From positions 3,231,501-3,295,500 of the forward strand of contig CAMRHE010000067.1 in assembly GCA_947044405.1 (NCBI GenBank): a stretch of 64,000 nucleotides of DNA, given 5' to 3'. Under the pieces are notes generated by a model that saw nothing but the letters and a program-made list of their open reading frames with translations, had not been told where the DNA came from and made no database searches. Both the position numbers and the translations under genes were made by a program. Positions 21,391 to 33,860 of the stretch are shown here, one piece after another. How positions within the stretch are numbered: the first letter of the stretch is position 1; each line of letters opens with the position of its first letter. Source of the DNA: Leptodactylus fallax (taxonomy: Eukaryota; Chordata; Amphibia; Anura; Leptodactylidae).

Positions 21391-22495
21391 TTAAGCGAGT
21401 CCTAGAAGTTTCGTATCGGAGACAGAATTGTTACAGAACATATACTATTGAGCACTTCTGAAAAAATGTTAGCACAAAGTAGAAAACAAATGGAAGGGGA
21501 TATAAATGTGGGATCAGACTACAAGGTGTTGTAGTCTGTAACCATGGAGACATAACATTTGCATAGGAGCTGTATATACCGAATTGTAGTAGATTTTTTT
21601 CTCTACTCCCTGGACTCTCTTGATACATAGGAAATCATTGGCTTCAGTGACAACTCTTTTCAGTCTGTGAGTGGTCATCTCCTCTGTATTTAGAGGGGTC
21701 AAAAAGTATAGACCAGCAGGGACAGAAGCAGAAGGGAGGAGGGTGGATGATTGGAAATTGCTGAGTATAACTTTTTTGCTTTTACTAAATTCCTTTGCTT
21801 AAGGAAACATTTCCTTTCTGGACAATCCCTTTAAGTGTGGGTGTTGTAGTTGGGACAATGTCTTTACGTTTATTTATATAATCCAGAAGTATTATCGCCA
21901 AGCTCTAATATACTCTTTATATTGCTTTAAAATATAGTATTTGCATGTTCTGTATTATGTTCTATGGAAATCAGTCTGTAAATGCTAGAATCATAACATA
22001 ACCCTAGTAGGCATGCCAGAGTACAGAATTCAGAGCTGATTCTGTACAGAGACAAACACATCATTTGCAGAATTCATGTCTTATATTCTTGAGCAAGGTG
22101 CAGTATTTACTGTACAAAATATGTAATGAGACCTTGCTATGGCTCTTTTGTTGTGTAGTACAATACAACACTGGAGTGGTGGCAGTACTTTTCTATTATG
22201 GATTTAAACCTTTACCTTGGCCCAATGCTGCATTTCCATTAGTTTGCTGTTCTTTTTTTTTTTTTCTTGTTTAAAGCCAAGACGAGAACAGGCAAAAAGA
22301 CTAAGAATATATGTATATGCTAATTTTTTAATTTCTTTAAGGGTTTTCTTAGACTGCTGCAGAACAGTTGAACCAGGTGCAGAACGCTCCTTCACTAACC
22401 AATAGACATTAGGTTGAGTCAAACTGGGAGGCCATAGATGGTGAAGGCCTATTGCCAAAAAACATCTTCTTCATCTCTTTTCCATTTGTTGTTAC
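21391..22495. other. unassigned, with a T2-like end near 21826
   Basis: 'ggacaatccctttaa' at about 21818-21834 is a lone right end of a TTAA MITE. The ORFs here (for example 21431-21702 and 22065-22458) lack any recognised motif. Confidence 0.35.
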
Positions 22496-22498
22496 TAA

Positions 22499-22743
22499 GG
22501 CTGGGTTCACACTTGTGCTATGTGACCATTCTGGGATTCCGTCCTCTATTCTGCTTGAAAAATGCGGGTGCGGAAACTGGGTTTCGGGTGTAAACCGGGC
22601 GGAAACCAGGCGGACCCCATTATAGTCTATGGGGTCCAAGGGTTTCTGCGGGTAAATACTTTTTAAGCGGATTGGATTTTCGTTTTTCGGGTCCCCAAGG
22701 AGTCCCAAAGAACGGAAACCCAAGCGCAGGTGTGACCCTAGCG
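22499..22743. mobile_element. Harbinger-like MITE, 'ggctaggttcacac' family, copy 1
   Basis: TAA (22496-22498), then GGCTGGGTTCACACTTGTGC. The opposite end is GCGCAGGTGTGACCCTAGCG followed by TAA (22744-22746). The 3-bp TAA duplication and the TIRs fit PIF/Harbinger MITEs. Interior landmarks shared by all copies are 'cattatagtctatggggtcc', 'cggattggattttcgtttt' and 'tcgggtcccca'. Confidence 0.75.
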
Positions 22744-25473
22744 TAAATAAACTTTCTAAATTCTGCCCCAGGATCAACAACTATCTGAGGATTTGTAATA
22801 ATTTGTAGTAATAATGTGTGATGATGAGACCACCCAGTTATGTATTTTCTCTGTGATTTATTACTACTTGCTCATATTACTCCTACACAGTGGGGTGTCC
22901 AGGTCTGTTATCAAAACCAGTCTGGCTCCAGGAATACGGTCATTCTACTCTATAACCAAGTCCCTTTGTTGTTCTGTCCCTGGCTCAATTAGCATATCCA
23001 TGCTAATCTTGTTATCACAGCAGGGGGGACATCCTAGGGAGACTTCTGGGCAAACAGAAAGCAGTATCCCTGTCTCTAAGCAGACAACAAAGGGATATGG
23101 TTTTATGACAATATCTTCCCCGGGGAACCTCTTACAGTCACCCTGATAAATTCCTCAGGTGCGCCAGGCCAAGGCGCATGTTTCAAGCCCACACAGGGTA
23201 CTGTTCAAAGTATGGAAAAGGTCCAGACACTGATCTCCTTACCCAAAGGGGATTGAGGTGTCATTCTTGGTGTCTGCACGATGGTGAGCCCACCACTAGC
23301 CAGACCTCTTGCTTTACCCTATCAAGGAACTATGATGAGTTATGGTTATTGTGATTGCAAGAGGGATGGCGGGGCTTCTCCTCCTGGTTACATCACTTAG
23401 GGAGGAGACCAGGATAGGTAAATGCTCTCAGACCAGGGAAAGAGGGGTCACTTGTTATCCTGGGGAAGATGAGAGAGCATGTAGGAGACCCATACTCTGT
23501 AACTTGCTTAAGAATGTGCCCCAAAGCCAAGCTCCTGAGGCTTAGAAAATCAACTTGCTCTGGTATTTTCCTATCTTTTATTTCCCATTTTATTTTCTGC
23601 ACTGTATTTTGCCTTTACCTGTATTTGCTTGACCGTTCATTGATGTATATTTCTGTATATGTTGGTGCCTAATACCTACTCACTTCGGTAAATAAATATA
23701 GAACATTTATAAAGCTCATTTCATATTATCCTATGAACCTGGTCACTCTCGGGTTGTGAGTGGGAAGTTAAGAAAGGGTAGTTGGAGGTGTGCCAAGTGG
23801 CTTGGCAAGGCGATATCCTTCACACTATGGATCTCCTACAACAGGCAAAAAAACTGAAACTTGAGAGGGAACTCCATAGATTCTATTATGAACCTCACAT
23901 TTACTGTGCAGAACAGAATGCCATGAAAACATTTTTATAGATTTCTTAGAACCCATTACAATTAAGACATCAAAGAATTTATGCAGAAAAATTGTTCACG
24001 AGGAAAATGAAGTATATTTTTCTACTTTAATAATAAATAAGAGACTTTAAACTGCATTAGTATTAGAGGTTACAGTGTGGCCCTCCATACATCCCTGATG
24101 GATTCAATCTCAGTTTTGGTGTTACACGTGTGATCACAACCTAAATCTTTGCGAAAAAAAAAACTTGGTAAAATATATTAACTGGTTGTGATTGTCATCA
24201 ATCTATTCTAGTCCCTTCATTTACTAGGGACTAGATAGCCCTTTGTTGACAAGGCTCCATGCACATAGAAGGACCTCAAGAGTGGCCCCTCAGTGGGGCT
24301 AATCCTTGCCCTACTGAGTGGACATAACTGGAAAAAAAACTGGCATAACCGATGACAAATCCCTTTATGACAAAATTGGTTTGTGGAATGCAAAACTTAA
24401 ATGGTCCCAATTTTTGCACAAAAATTCTGACTTGTGTATAAAAATTGCAGCTTTTCTCATGGCTTGCACGAATCAACCCCAGAGACCATAGTACAAAGCT
24501 ATGGGGTCCTTTTTTGTTATGGCGCCACATTACAGAAGTATTCTTCCCTAGCAATGTTTTTAAGGTAAAAAAAAACCTTCAATAAGTCATTGAATGAAAT
24601 ATACATACGGAGGTACTGTAAGGGCCTATACTTGTAGTTATTCAATTTTATGAATCCGAAATAACTTTTTTTGTAATCAATAAATTAATGTAAAGTCATA
24701 ATAATATTATATCAGTCCAATTAATATAATTATCCAAAATAATAGTGAGTAAATACATCTAAAATGTTAATCATGTACAAGGTAGCCCATATTCTTGTTT
24801 TGTAGAAGATACTAGAGTTTTAGGTTACAACTCATACGGTACCTAACCTTTACAAGTCCCTTTTTCAATTTAAGATACTGCAAGGTGTGAATTCAACTGT
24901 AGTGGTCCTTTAAGCGAGCGTCATAAAAGCTCCTTGTTCTGAGAGATATTGAATTGGGCCATGCTATCAGTATGAGAACCTGAAGTGCTATCAGGTGAGA
25001 GAGATGTAATAGAGAGACAGATAGGATTGTGTATGATATTTCTCCTGCGGAGGGGAGTTACACCCACTGAGATTCATCATGCTGTCACTGGGTAACCTAT
25101 CATCACAGACTGCTGATGATAGGCACATAAAGACAGGAGTCTTGACAGAAGTCATGGGGTGCAGTTAAGTGCACAGGTAAATTTTGTTTTCCTAGCACTG
25201 CATTGCAGATATACTACTGTCCACGTACAGTATATAGAGAGCAACAGATTTATATTGTCTTTTCTCATTTGGTGCCTAGAAGACAATTCACTGTACGGTA
25301 TCAAGTTTATATACTGTTATGTCTGTGTTGTACAGATGCAGCATTATTTAACCCTAGTGATGATGGCAGCAGACATTTTCATGGATGCCAACTACAATTT
25401 TTATGTGGATAAAAATAAGGCTATGTTCTGATGCCATGAATGCCACATGCAGACAAAACCCTGTCCCACATGT
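22744..25473. other. unassigned, with a possible LTR-like block at 22817-23824
   Basis: A block starting TGTGATGATG and ending CCTTCACA (about 1 kb) has LTR-like TG...CA ends and an AATAAA-type signal near 23693. I find no matching 5-bp duplication, so it is left unnamed. No ORF in the region carries a recognised motif. 'ggtcctttaagcg' near 24905 is a lone TTAA MITE end. Confidence 0.3.
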
Positions 25474-25705
25474 GATGGTCAATGCTGGTAAATCAGAGGT
25501 ATTAACTGCATTACCTAACATGGTATGGTCGCTACAAAATACGGTGGCTGCATTGTTAGAAAAAAGCTATAGGCCGAGGCCCCACGTCTGATGGTCAGTA
25601 CTGGTAAATCAGAGGTATTAACTGCATGACCTAACATGGTATGGTCGCTACAACATACGGTAGTTGCTGAGTTAGAAAACAGCTATAGGCCAAGGCCCCA
25701 TGTTG
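25474..25705. repeat. tandem duplication, 2 x 116 bp
   Basis: 25474-25589 and 25590-25705 are adjacent direct copies starting 'gatggtca' and sharing 'ctggtaaatcagaggtatta' and 'catggtatggtcgctacaa', with about ten differences. The next 390 bases (to about 26095) look like a MITE with weak 'ggccaaggccccat' / 'gccttagcc' ends. Confidence 0.8.
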
Positions 25706-26242
25706 AGCGTGACTTGCAAAGGAATGGAAAATATAAAGGAAGCTTTTAGACGTTTCCCTTCTCTTCCATCCACTCCTGACTTAGGCTCAAAAAAACACAG
25801 CAAAATCTGCAACAAAAACCGCCGCAGATACACTTTTAGAGTACCTGAAAAGTGGATGAGATTCTGGCTAATCCCATCCACACATTGCAGAAAAAAAATC
25901 TGCAGCGGAAAAGCTGCGTTTTCAAAAATCATTGCGTTTTTGAAAATCGCAGTATGTCAATTATACCTACAGAAAATCTGGCATTTTCCACATAGGTATA
26001 ATATGGGCAGAAAGTCTGCAGAGCAAAACTCTGCAAAAAATGCAATGAAAAAAGCTGCAGAAAAAAACATGATGTGTTTCCGCCTTAGCCTTACTGTGGC
26101 AAAAACACCTGGAATTGTGGGTATACTAATGGTGAAATCCTTTGAAAATTCACAACATAAATGGACATGGGAATAGAAAACCCTTATTGCAGGTCAGTTT
26201 ACAGGACAGGATTATTTGTGTAACTCTCATGCATTATCCATT

Positions 26243-26735
26243 CCATGGTGCTGTACAGTATTATATTAATTCCATAGTGCTGTCCAATAGTATATTATAG
26301 CCATGGTGCTGTACATTATTATATTAATTCCATGGTGCTGTACATTATTATATTAATTCCATAGTGCTGTCCAATAGTATATTATAGCCATGGTGCTGTA
26401 CATTATTATATTAATTCCATGGTGCTGTACATTATTATATTAATTCCATAGTGCTGTCCAATAGTATATTATAGCCATGGTGCAGTACATTATTATATTA
26501 ATTCCATGGTGCTGTACATTATTATATTAATTCCATGGTGCTGTACATTATTATATTAATTCCATGTTGCTGTACATTATTATATTAATTCCATGGTGCT
26601 GTACATTATTATATTAATTCTATGGTGCTGTACATTATTATATTAATTCCATGGTGCTGTACATTATTATATTAATTCCATGGTGCTGTACATTATTTGT
26701 ACATTATTATATTAATTCCATGGTGCTGTACATTT
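26243..26735. repeat. 29-bp satellite with partial 3-mer higher-order structure
   Basis: The type B unit starts CCATGGTGCTGTACATTATT and ends 'atattaatt'. The type A unit starts CCATAGTGCTGTCCAATAGT and ends 'atattatag'. Both are exactly 29 bases. From 26272 the order is A-B-B, A-B-B, A-B-B, then only B. One B unit near the right end has an extra 'ttgtacatta' insertion. About 16-17 units are present. Confidence 0.9.
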
Positions 26736-28098
26736 GAGGGTTTACATACCGTGCACAAAATATACAAAACAAATGCAATACTAACAGTGACCAACTGGCA
26801 CAGTGGGCTTTAGGGCCCTGCCTAAGGACTTACAATCTATGAGATTGCATATATGTCCCATGTATCCAATACATGCTCAGAAAATGGCATTTGTGCTGTC
26901 ATGTGACTTTTTGCTGTGGGTTAGATCTCCTTTCAATTTTTTTTTAAATGGACATAAAAAAAATGGATGACATAGACAGGAAAATCACTGACACAGAAAT
27001 CTGATGAAAGACGAACACTGTCACAGATGAAAAACTCCATGGTGAAAAAGTGGAGATGGACATGTGAACAAAGCCTTACAAAGTACTGTAATGTAACCCA
27101 AGCTGGGGCTTAGATGGCATAAAATTAATGTGCTACATAGAGTGTAACCCCTTCAGTTCCCAGCCTGTCAAAGAATTCATTACAACAGCATGATATGCTA
27201 ATGTATTCGAGGATGTGTAAATAATGTTGTGAACTATGAAAAACCTTCCCGATATAGTTTTACTTACTGAAAAATGCAGCTTTTTACATTACTTATCCTT
27301 GAATAATAAAATCTTTTTTTCACTCCCACTCATACAGTACTTCAGTAAAACATTTTTTCTAATGCACATTTACAGATTTTCTGCTTTTTATTTTTTTCCC
27401 CCAACTGCTGCCCATCTTCTTCATCTTCCTTTTCATTTCCTCTCTCTACTTGCTATGATGAGGCAAGAGAGTTCTCAGGCAGCACCCAGCTGCTCCCTTA
27501 CCGCTCGCCTAGTCCGCTATCATTTTGTCTTCTATGATGTGCCCCCTGTTGTTCTAAATAAAGTTGCAGACTTGAAAAATCAATTCCAAAGTCATTAAAA
27601 TAAAACCTGCAGGATTGCTGAAGTCACAGCGAAATACATGGCGGAGCGAGTTGTAAGCAAAATGTGGCCAACTAATTTAAGGCAAGTGAATTGAGCTGGA
27701 TGCCTCAGATGATGAGCTCTACTGGCGCCAACATCTATTTTCTCTTTTCTGCAGCATCTATATAGACAAAGCGAATAGACGTTTAAAGACGACCTATCGT
27801 TTTGGAGAAAAAAAAAAAAAAAAAATTACATTAGACAAAGTTTTAACCCTTTTTTAAAATTACGTATCACAATTTTTAGAAAGTGCTGTCTGGGAGATAC
27901 AAGAGTGTGATGCACAATTCACGTTGCCGAGTTTTTGGGGCACTTAAACAGGCCCTCTTTTCCCAGTCCATTTCCAGTTATGTGAGGTTTTGGAAGATTT
28001 CTGCTGAGACCTGTAGATTTACTAGCCCTTCTGGTAAATTGGGAGGTCTCATCGTTTCCAGAAGCCTCTTGGGTATTCTGGGAGAGTTGGCAAGTATG
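26736..28098. other. unassigned, with a repeat end at about 27878-28098
   Basis: The ORF at 27236-27598 has no recognisable domain. The block 27878-28098 ('gtgctgtctgggagatacaa' ... 'gagttggcaagtatgac') reads like the 3' part of a dispersed repeat that lies directly against the LINE start. A-rich run at 27809-27827. Confidence 0.35.
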
Positions 28099-28178
28099 AC
28101 ATATTAGTTCTGCAGGATTCTTATGGGGAAGATATAGAAGGACTCACACACTGCATAACGGACTACATTAATTTTTGT

Positions 28179-28424
28179 GTGGACAACACAGTACCCACAA
28201 AAGTGGTGAGGTGCTTCTCCAATAACAAACCATGGATTAACGCTGATATAAAAACACTACTTAAGGAGAAAAAGATGGCATTCAGGACAAGAGATAAGGA
28301 GGGGTTGAGGGAAGTACAAAAGGAGCTGAGGCATCAAATCAGGCAGGGAAAATCCAGTTATAAAGAAAAAATGGAAAAGCAAATGGAAAGAAAAGACATA
28401 AGGGGGGGTCTGGGAGGGGCTTAA
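28179..28424 (+). pseudogene. L2 LINE linker region, frameshifted from the RT
   Basis: Encodes 'CFSNNKPWINADIKTLLKEK', 'AFRTRDKEGLREVQKELRHQ' and 'GKSSYKEKMEKQM', the conserved basic segment before the RT of L2-like elements. The frame opens a little further upstream, to about 28100. It is out of phase with the RT frame by one base. The probable site is the run of seven G at 28402-28408, after which the expected continuation is found in the other frame. Confidence 0.75.
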
Positions 28425-28566
28425 GTCAATTTCGGGTCATAAACAGTCTGTCTGCCAGATTGAGGCAGATGTTAACTGGCTTAATGAACTAAACCTATTC
28501 TTCAACAGATTTGATCACACACCAGCTCCTCCCACCCCAGCATGTCCTTCAGCTCCCCCCACCACA

Positions 28567-30063
28567 ATGACTTCTCCCCATGCGGCCACTTCCCAACAGA
28601 CCAGTAAATCCAGAAATCCATCTTTATCTGGCCACAGTCTGACCTTCACACGGGCCCAGGTGAGGAAGGAGATGAAAAAGATCAAGGCGAGGAAAGCCGG
28701 AGGGCCAGATGACATCAGTGCAAGGCTAATTAAGACTTGTGGGGACCAGCTGTGTGGTATAATTACATATATGTATAATATGAGCCTGAGGCAGGAAATA
28801 GTCCCTGAATTATGGAAATCTTCTTGTGTGGTACCAGTTCCAAAGAAACCCCACCCTATGGACCTCAACGACTACAGACCTGTAGCACTGACATCCCACC
28901 TGATGAAGATCTTGGAGAGATTGGTTCTCACACATCTCCGCCCTCTAGTGAGCCCCGCTATGGACCCCCTCCAGTTTGCTTATCGGCCGGGCATTGGGGT
29001 AGATGATGCCATCATCCATCTTCTGCACAGGGCTCTGTCTCACCTGGAGAAACCAGGGAACACAGTGAGAATAATGTTCTTTGACTTCTCCAGTGCTTTT
29101 AACACCATACAGCCCAGGTTATTGAGGGACAAGCTGGGCCTTGCTGGAGTGGACCACCACCTCTCCAACTGGATCCTAGACTACCTCACAAATCGACCTC
29201 AATACGTGAGAGCCCGAGACTGTGTATCAGGTACAGTGATCTGTAATACGGGGGCACCTCAGGGTACGGTTCTCGCCCCTTTCCTCTTCACACTGTACAC
29301 TGCAGATTTTAGGTGCAACTCATCCAGCTGCTACCTACAGAAGTATTCTGACGACTCTGCAATAGTGGGTCTCATCACAGATGATGATGACAGGGAGTAC
29401 AGAGAACTGAACCAGGATTTTGTGGACTGGTGCCACCGGAACCACCTGAAGATTAACGCGGGGAAGACCAAGGAGATGGTGGTGGACTTCCGCAAAGGCA
29501 GAAGCCCTCCTAAACCAGTGGACATCCTGGGGACGGGCATCGAGATTGTGAACACCTATAAGTACCTGGGTTTGCTCCTTAATAATAAGCTGGACTGGGC
29601 AGATCATATGGAGGCCCTGTACAGGAAGGGCCACAGCAGGCTCTACCTGCTTAGGAAACTGAGAGCCTTTGGAATCCGGGGGGCACTTCTTAGAACTTTC
29701 TTCAACTCGGTAGTGGCATCAGCCATCTTCTTTGGAGTGGCCTGCTGGGGGAGCAGTATATCAACCAGGGACAGAAATAAACTTGACAAGCTGATTAGAA
29801 GGGCCAGCTCTGTCCTGGGGAGCCCACTGGACCCAGTGCAGGTGGTGGGTGACAGAAGGATACTGTCCGTGGTGAGCTCCATGCAGAAGAAGAAGTCCCA
29901 TCCCATGCATGAGACTGTGATCGCGCTGAGCAGTACTGTCAGTGACCGACTGCTCCACCCTAGGTGTGAGAAGGAGCGCTATCGGAAGTCTTTCCTCCCC
30001 ACCGCGGTTAGGCTGTACAACCAACACCGACCTAAGCGGAGATCATTACACACAGAGAACTGA
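28567..30063 (+). pseudogene. L2-type LINE reverse transcriptase, long open part
   Basis: 498 codons are open to TGA at 30061-30063. The RT motifs are in order: 'ARKAGGPDDISARLIK', 'LNDYRPVALTSHLMKILERL', motif A 'FFDFSSAFNTI' (near 29080), motif B 'GAPQGTVLAPFLFTLY' (near 29251), catalytic 'YSDDSAIVG' (near 29344), 'TKEMVVDFRKG' and 'YKYLGLLL'. The C-terminal 'LLRTFFNSVVASAIFFGVACWG' is also typical. The domain makes cDNA by target-primed reverse transcription. The upstream linker is frameshifted and the endonuclease is missing, so the ATG at 28567 is an artefact of the shift and the element is dead. It is among the less decayed coding pieces in the window. Confidence 0.88.
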
Positions 30064-30388
30064 AAATATCTCTCTGCCTGTTAAATCCCCCCCCCCCCCC
30101 CCCCCCTGCTACGCCCTATCTGTCTGTCTGCTATTAATGTAATGCCTCTCACCTTGGAACATTCCTGTACATGTTGTATTTGTATTTGTATCTGCTTATC
30201 TTTGCTGCTGTAACACACTGAATTTCCCCATTGTGGGACTATTAAAGGACTATTATTATTATATTAATAGCAAATCAGCTCATTTCCCCTAAGTATTGTA
30301 AGTACAAAGGTTTACTTTTAGCAGAATGAAAAGTTGGCAGGATCCTCATCTTCTCTAGTAGGTAACAACCATGAGAGGAAAGAGCTAA

Positions 30389-30599
30389 GGCTAGGGTCAC
30401 ACCTGCGCCTGGCCTCCGTTCGGGGATTCCGTCCCCAAATCCACTTGAAAAATGCGGAGAGATTCTGCATTTTTCTGGCGGAAACCCGGCTATTATAGTC
30501 TATGGTGTCTGTGGGTTTCTGTGGGTAACCGCTTTTTTAGCAGATTAGGTTTCCGTTTTTCGGGTCCCCAAGCGGACCAGAAGAACGGAATCCCTAGCG
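30389..30599. mobile_element. Harbinger-like MITE, 'ggctaggttcacac' family, copy 2
   Basis: TAA, then GGCTAGGGTCACACCTGCGC; the right end is 'gaatccctagcg' followed by TCA, a probably mutated duplication. Interior landmarks 'ctattatagtctatgg' and 'ttccgtttttcgggtcccca' are kept. Confidence 0.65.
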
Positions 30600-31170
30600 T
30601 CAATCTTTACGACATCTGAATTGCAAAATGGAACCTTTTGTCCAGCTATGGCTAAGATTGGGGTGAGTACAGATGTGGGAATGTATAAAATAACACTTTT
30701 TTTTTCCATTTTTAACAGACCTATCATCATCAAAAAAAAAAAAAAAATGGCCATACACATCCGTTTTGTCCTGTTGTCCCTTTTGTCAGCCAAGTATCGT
30801 CTATTTTGCATTTGTATTTAATGGACTGTTAAAAAAAAAAAAAAAAAAAAGATTAATTTCATTGGTCTTTTTTTTTCCATCCAACCCACTTTCCATCCAA
30901 TCCATTTTACATCCGTTAAAATTGGATCCATTGATTTCTATTGTGTCCATGTGTCAGTCAAAATGGGCAAACATATGGACAAAGAAGGACCTTTTTTAAC
31001 TGACCATTTTTTCATCCATTAATAAAAAGCAGTCATGTGAATACGTTCATTCACTCTTATTGTTTTTAACGGCCTTAAGTTAAAACCATTTGCAGTTGAC
31101 TTTTTCAATGGCTTTTTCAATATCACACTGCAACAATTTATGTTCAATGTAAATTTTGCTACATCTGTAA

Positions 31171-31330
31171 GGCTAGGTTCACATCTGTACTCAGTGACTT
31201 TTCTCTCCGTATTTTTTGGGCAGAAACCAGGTAGAAACCAAACGGACCCCATTATAGTCTACGGGGTCCACTGGTTTCCACGGGTAACCACTTTTTAAGC
31301 AGATTGGGTTTCCGTTTTTTCGGGTCCTTG
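31171..31330. mobile_element. Harbinger-like MITE, 'ggctaggttcacac' family, copy 3, right end missing
   Basis: TAA, then GGCTAGGTTCACATCTGTAC and 'cattatagtctacggggtcc'. It stops after 'ccgttttttcgggtcc'. The surrounding 30600-31170 and 31331-32534 contain A runs (near 30735 and 30831) and no recognised gene. Confidence 0.6.
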
Positions 31331-32534
31331 TCTCCATCTAGGATCCTAAATTTTACTTGATAAGGGATTTTGTTATTTATCTGCCATGTAAGAAAATGTC
31401 TCTGTGTATAAAGCAGCCCATCTAGTGAGGGTGGATGCAACTGCTTATAAAGCGTTAATATGCTAGAGGAGGAGGACATGGCTTCTTGTAAAGCTTTAAG
31501 TTGAGTCTCCCTACATACTGTACATACACAATCGGTAGGAGCCAGACCACACAGAGGAGAAAGCTGTGATAGAGTTTACATCTGTTGTTGCTACTTCTTC
31601 CCTCCTCCTGCTGCTTCACAATACTCAAGAGACCAGTTTTTACCACTACTAATGGAATAACAACCAGCATGAAGTATGACAGCCGTGCAGGTCTCCCCTG
31701 TGTTTACACGCACATGCACACTCACAGCACTCCCCCTTACAGCCGTATCTCACAGCCTAGAGCAGGAAGTCTCATAAAGCAGCAAAATACTATTTTTACT
31801 ATTTACTACAATATTTACTATTGTGCTGTGACAAGACACTTGTGGAAATGTGAGACATCTTTGGTGCAATGTGGTACACCTTGGAATATCTAGTTTGCGG
31901 TAAAAGATTTCAACTCGGTAGACATGTAGGTGTGGATTCTGAGCAAAAAAGTCGTACAATATTGACTCAAAATAAGGCAACTAAAAAGTGTTCTAAACAG
32001 ACTACGCAGTGTAAAGATTCCCCAGATTTGTCATCCAGCATCAGCCACTGTGAAAAAAAACCAAAAAAAAAAACGTCCATTTTTCACGGCCATCTTGCAC
32101 CCAAGGGGCACCCGTTTTCACGAGTCCCCTATACATTTGAGTGTATGGAGGAGTCTGTGACAATAGACTAAAATAAGACATAACGGATATTTTGACGGTC
32201 TGTTACAATGGACCATCAAAATAATAAACCCCATTCACAGACATTGAATTTAATGCTGCCATGTGAGTTCTGTTAAAAAAGCGGGCCTTACATGGACTTT
32301 ATTCACTGTGTCATGTGAATATAGCTTGACTATTAGTAAATCTGAGCCCGAGACTTTACTGCCAGATACTATTTGTATCAATAAATTAGGACATTTTAAC
32401 ATTTTTTAAGATTTCTCTATCTATATGGCTCAAAAATATATAGTTGCTACAACTGTAATAGCACTTAAGAGGAAAGGAAAGGCTATGTTCACACTGCTAC
32501 CAGAGCCATACAGGGTAAGCTGCAGATCACCACC

Positions 32535-32944
32535 TTAAATGGGTTGTCCAGGATTTGGAACAGCCTCAGGGGCAACCAGAGTGGGTGTAAAAGAAAAAAA
32601 AAATGCATACTTATCTATTCCCAGTGCTCCAGTATCTGGTCCCGATCCCTTTCCCTCACAAGCTGTGAAGCTCACATAAGTGCTGAGACAAATCGGTGGC
32701 CTCAGTGGCTGCTGGTATAGAATCGGTGGTGTATGTGATGTCACCGGTCCCTCTCTAGCGACCACTGAGGATACTTATTTAGTTACAGCAGTCATGTGAG
32801 CTTCATGGCTTCCAGCATAGCAAGCTCTGACATGTGAGGAAAAGGGGAAAAGGATTAGACAAGGGGGGTGAGTATGTTTTTGTTTCTTTTATACTCTCCC
32901 CAAATGTCCATGAAGTTGCTCCAAACCCTGTACAAACCCTTTAA
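32535..32944. mobile_element. T2-like MITE, 'atgggttgtccagg', TTAA-flanked
   Basis: TTAA at 32535-32538 is followed by ATGGGTTGTCCAGGATTTGG. The right end 'caaaccctgtacaaaccct' is followed by TTAA at 32941-32944. Length is about 400 bases with no coding motif. Confidence 0.65.
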
Positions 32945-33484
32945 TGCTTTATCCTAGATGGAGATAAGTTACATCTATGAACAAGAATCTTTAGGTCTAA
33001 AGTAAACAGGGATTGAAAAGAATAAAATACAATTTCGCTCATTTTTCCCCTACAAAACTACATATCAGTCTGCTGAGCCCCTCCTGCTGTATACCATACT
33101 GCCTACAGATCAGCTTGCATGTTCAACATGACAGGTTCCCTTTAAAGACTCCCTTGAGAATGGTAGGGACAGATGTGTATGCACAGAATCTCTTTGTAAG
33201 GCAGTAGACTGCTGTGTTTTCTTTCCAGTTACCCAGGGATGGATCCTTATCCAAAGTCCCCTTTCCTGCAAGGCAAACTCCAAATTTCTTGATGTGATAG
33301 GGATATAGCTAAGCTTTAAGGTATGAAGCAAAATGCCAGCGGTTCCCATACTAGGAATGGATATCAAGCATAATCCATAGATGTAAAAACAAACAAACTA
33401 ACAAAAATAATTCATAGATTAATAAATATATATGACATGTTAATGCATCATGACGTGAGTTTTTTTTTTTGTTTTAAAGACTTC

Positions 33485-33860
33485 TTAAAGGATAGGTCAT
33501 CAATTGAATATCCGTAGGTATCTAACACCTAGGACCCCCCTGGATCAGATGGTTGAAGCAGCAGAAGCAGCAGCCATTTCTCAGGCCATATGACGTCACC
33601 TTTATTGGTCACATGGCTCGATTGCAGCACAGTCCCTTTCGAGTGAAAGTGCTGAGCTGGGATACCAAGCACAGCTGCTGCACAAATGTCTGGTGCTATG
33701 CTTGGTAAGTACTGAAGGGGCCGCGGCGCTCACCCGAAATCTGCACCATCTTCTACAGCTGGTTGGCCAGGGGCCTGAGTGTCAGACCCCTGCTGATTTT
33801 TAATTGATGGCCTATCCTAAGAATAGTTCATCCATTATGTAGCTTTGAAAAACCCTTTAA
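33485..33860. mobile_element. T2-like MITE, TTAA-flanked
   Basis: TTAA at 33485-33488, then 'aggataggtcatcaattg'. The right end 'ttgatggcctatcctaagaa' ... 'gaaaaacccttt' is followed by TTAA (33857-33860). 'aggataggtcatcaa' and 'ttgatggcctatcct' are inverted partners. 33861-34842 has nothing recognised beyond A and T runs. Confidence 0.65.

Larger units (their letters stand above)
28099..30268 (+). mobile_element. L2-type LINE, 5'-truncated
   Basis: This non-LTR retrotransposon keeps the end of the endonuclease-RT linker, the full RT, the C-terminus and a 3' end with 'aatttccccattgtgggact' followed by 'attaaaggactattattatt'. That 3' text is typical of L2-like LINEs in fish and frogs. The 5' end is lost at about 28099 and no apurinic endonuclease catalytic motif remains. 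A 20-base C run stands at 30087-30106, just after the stop codon. Confidence 0.8.
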
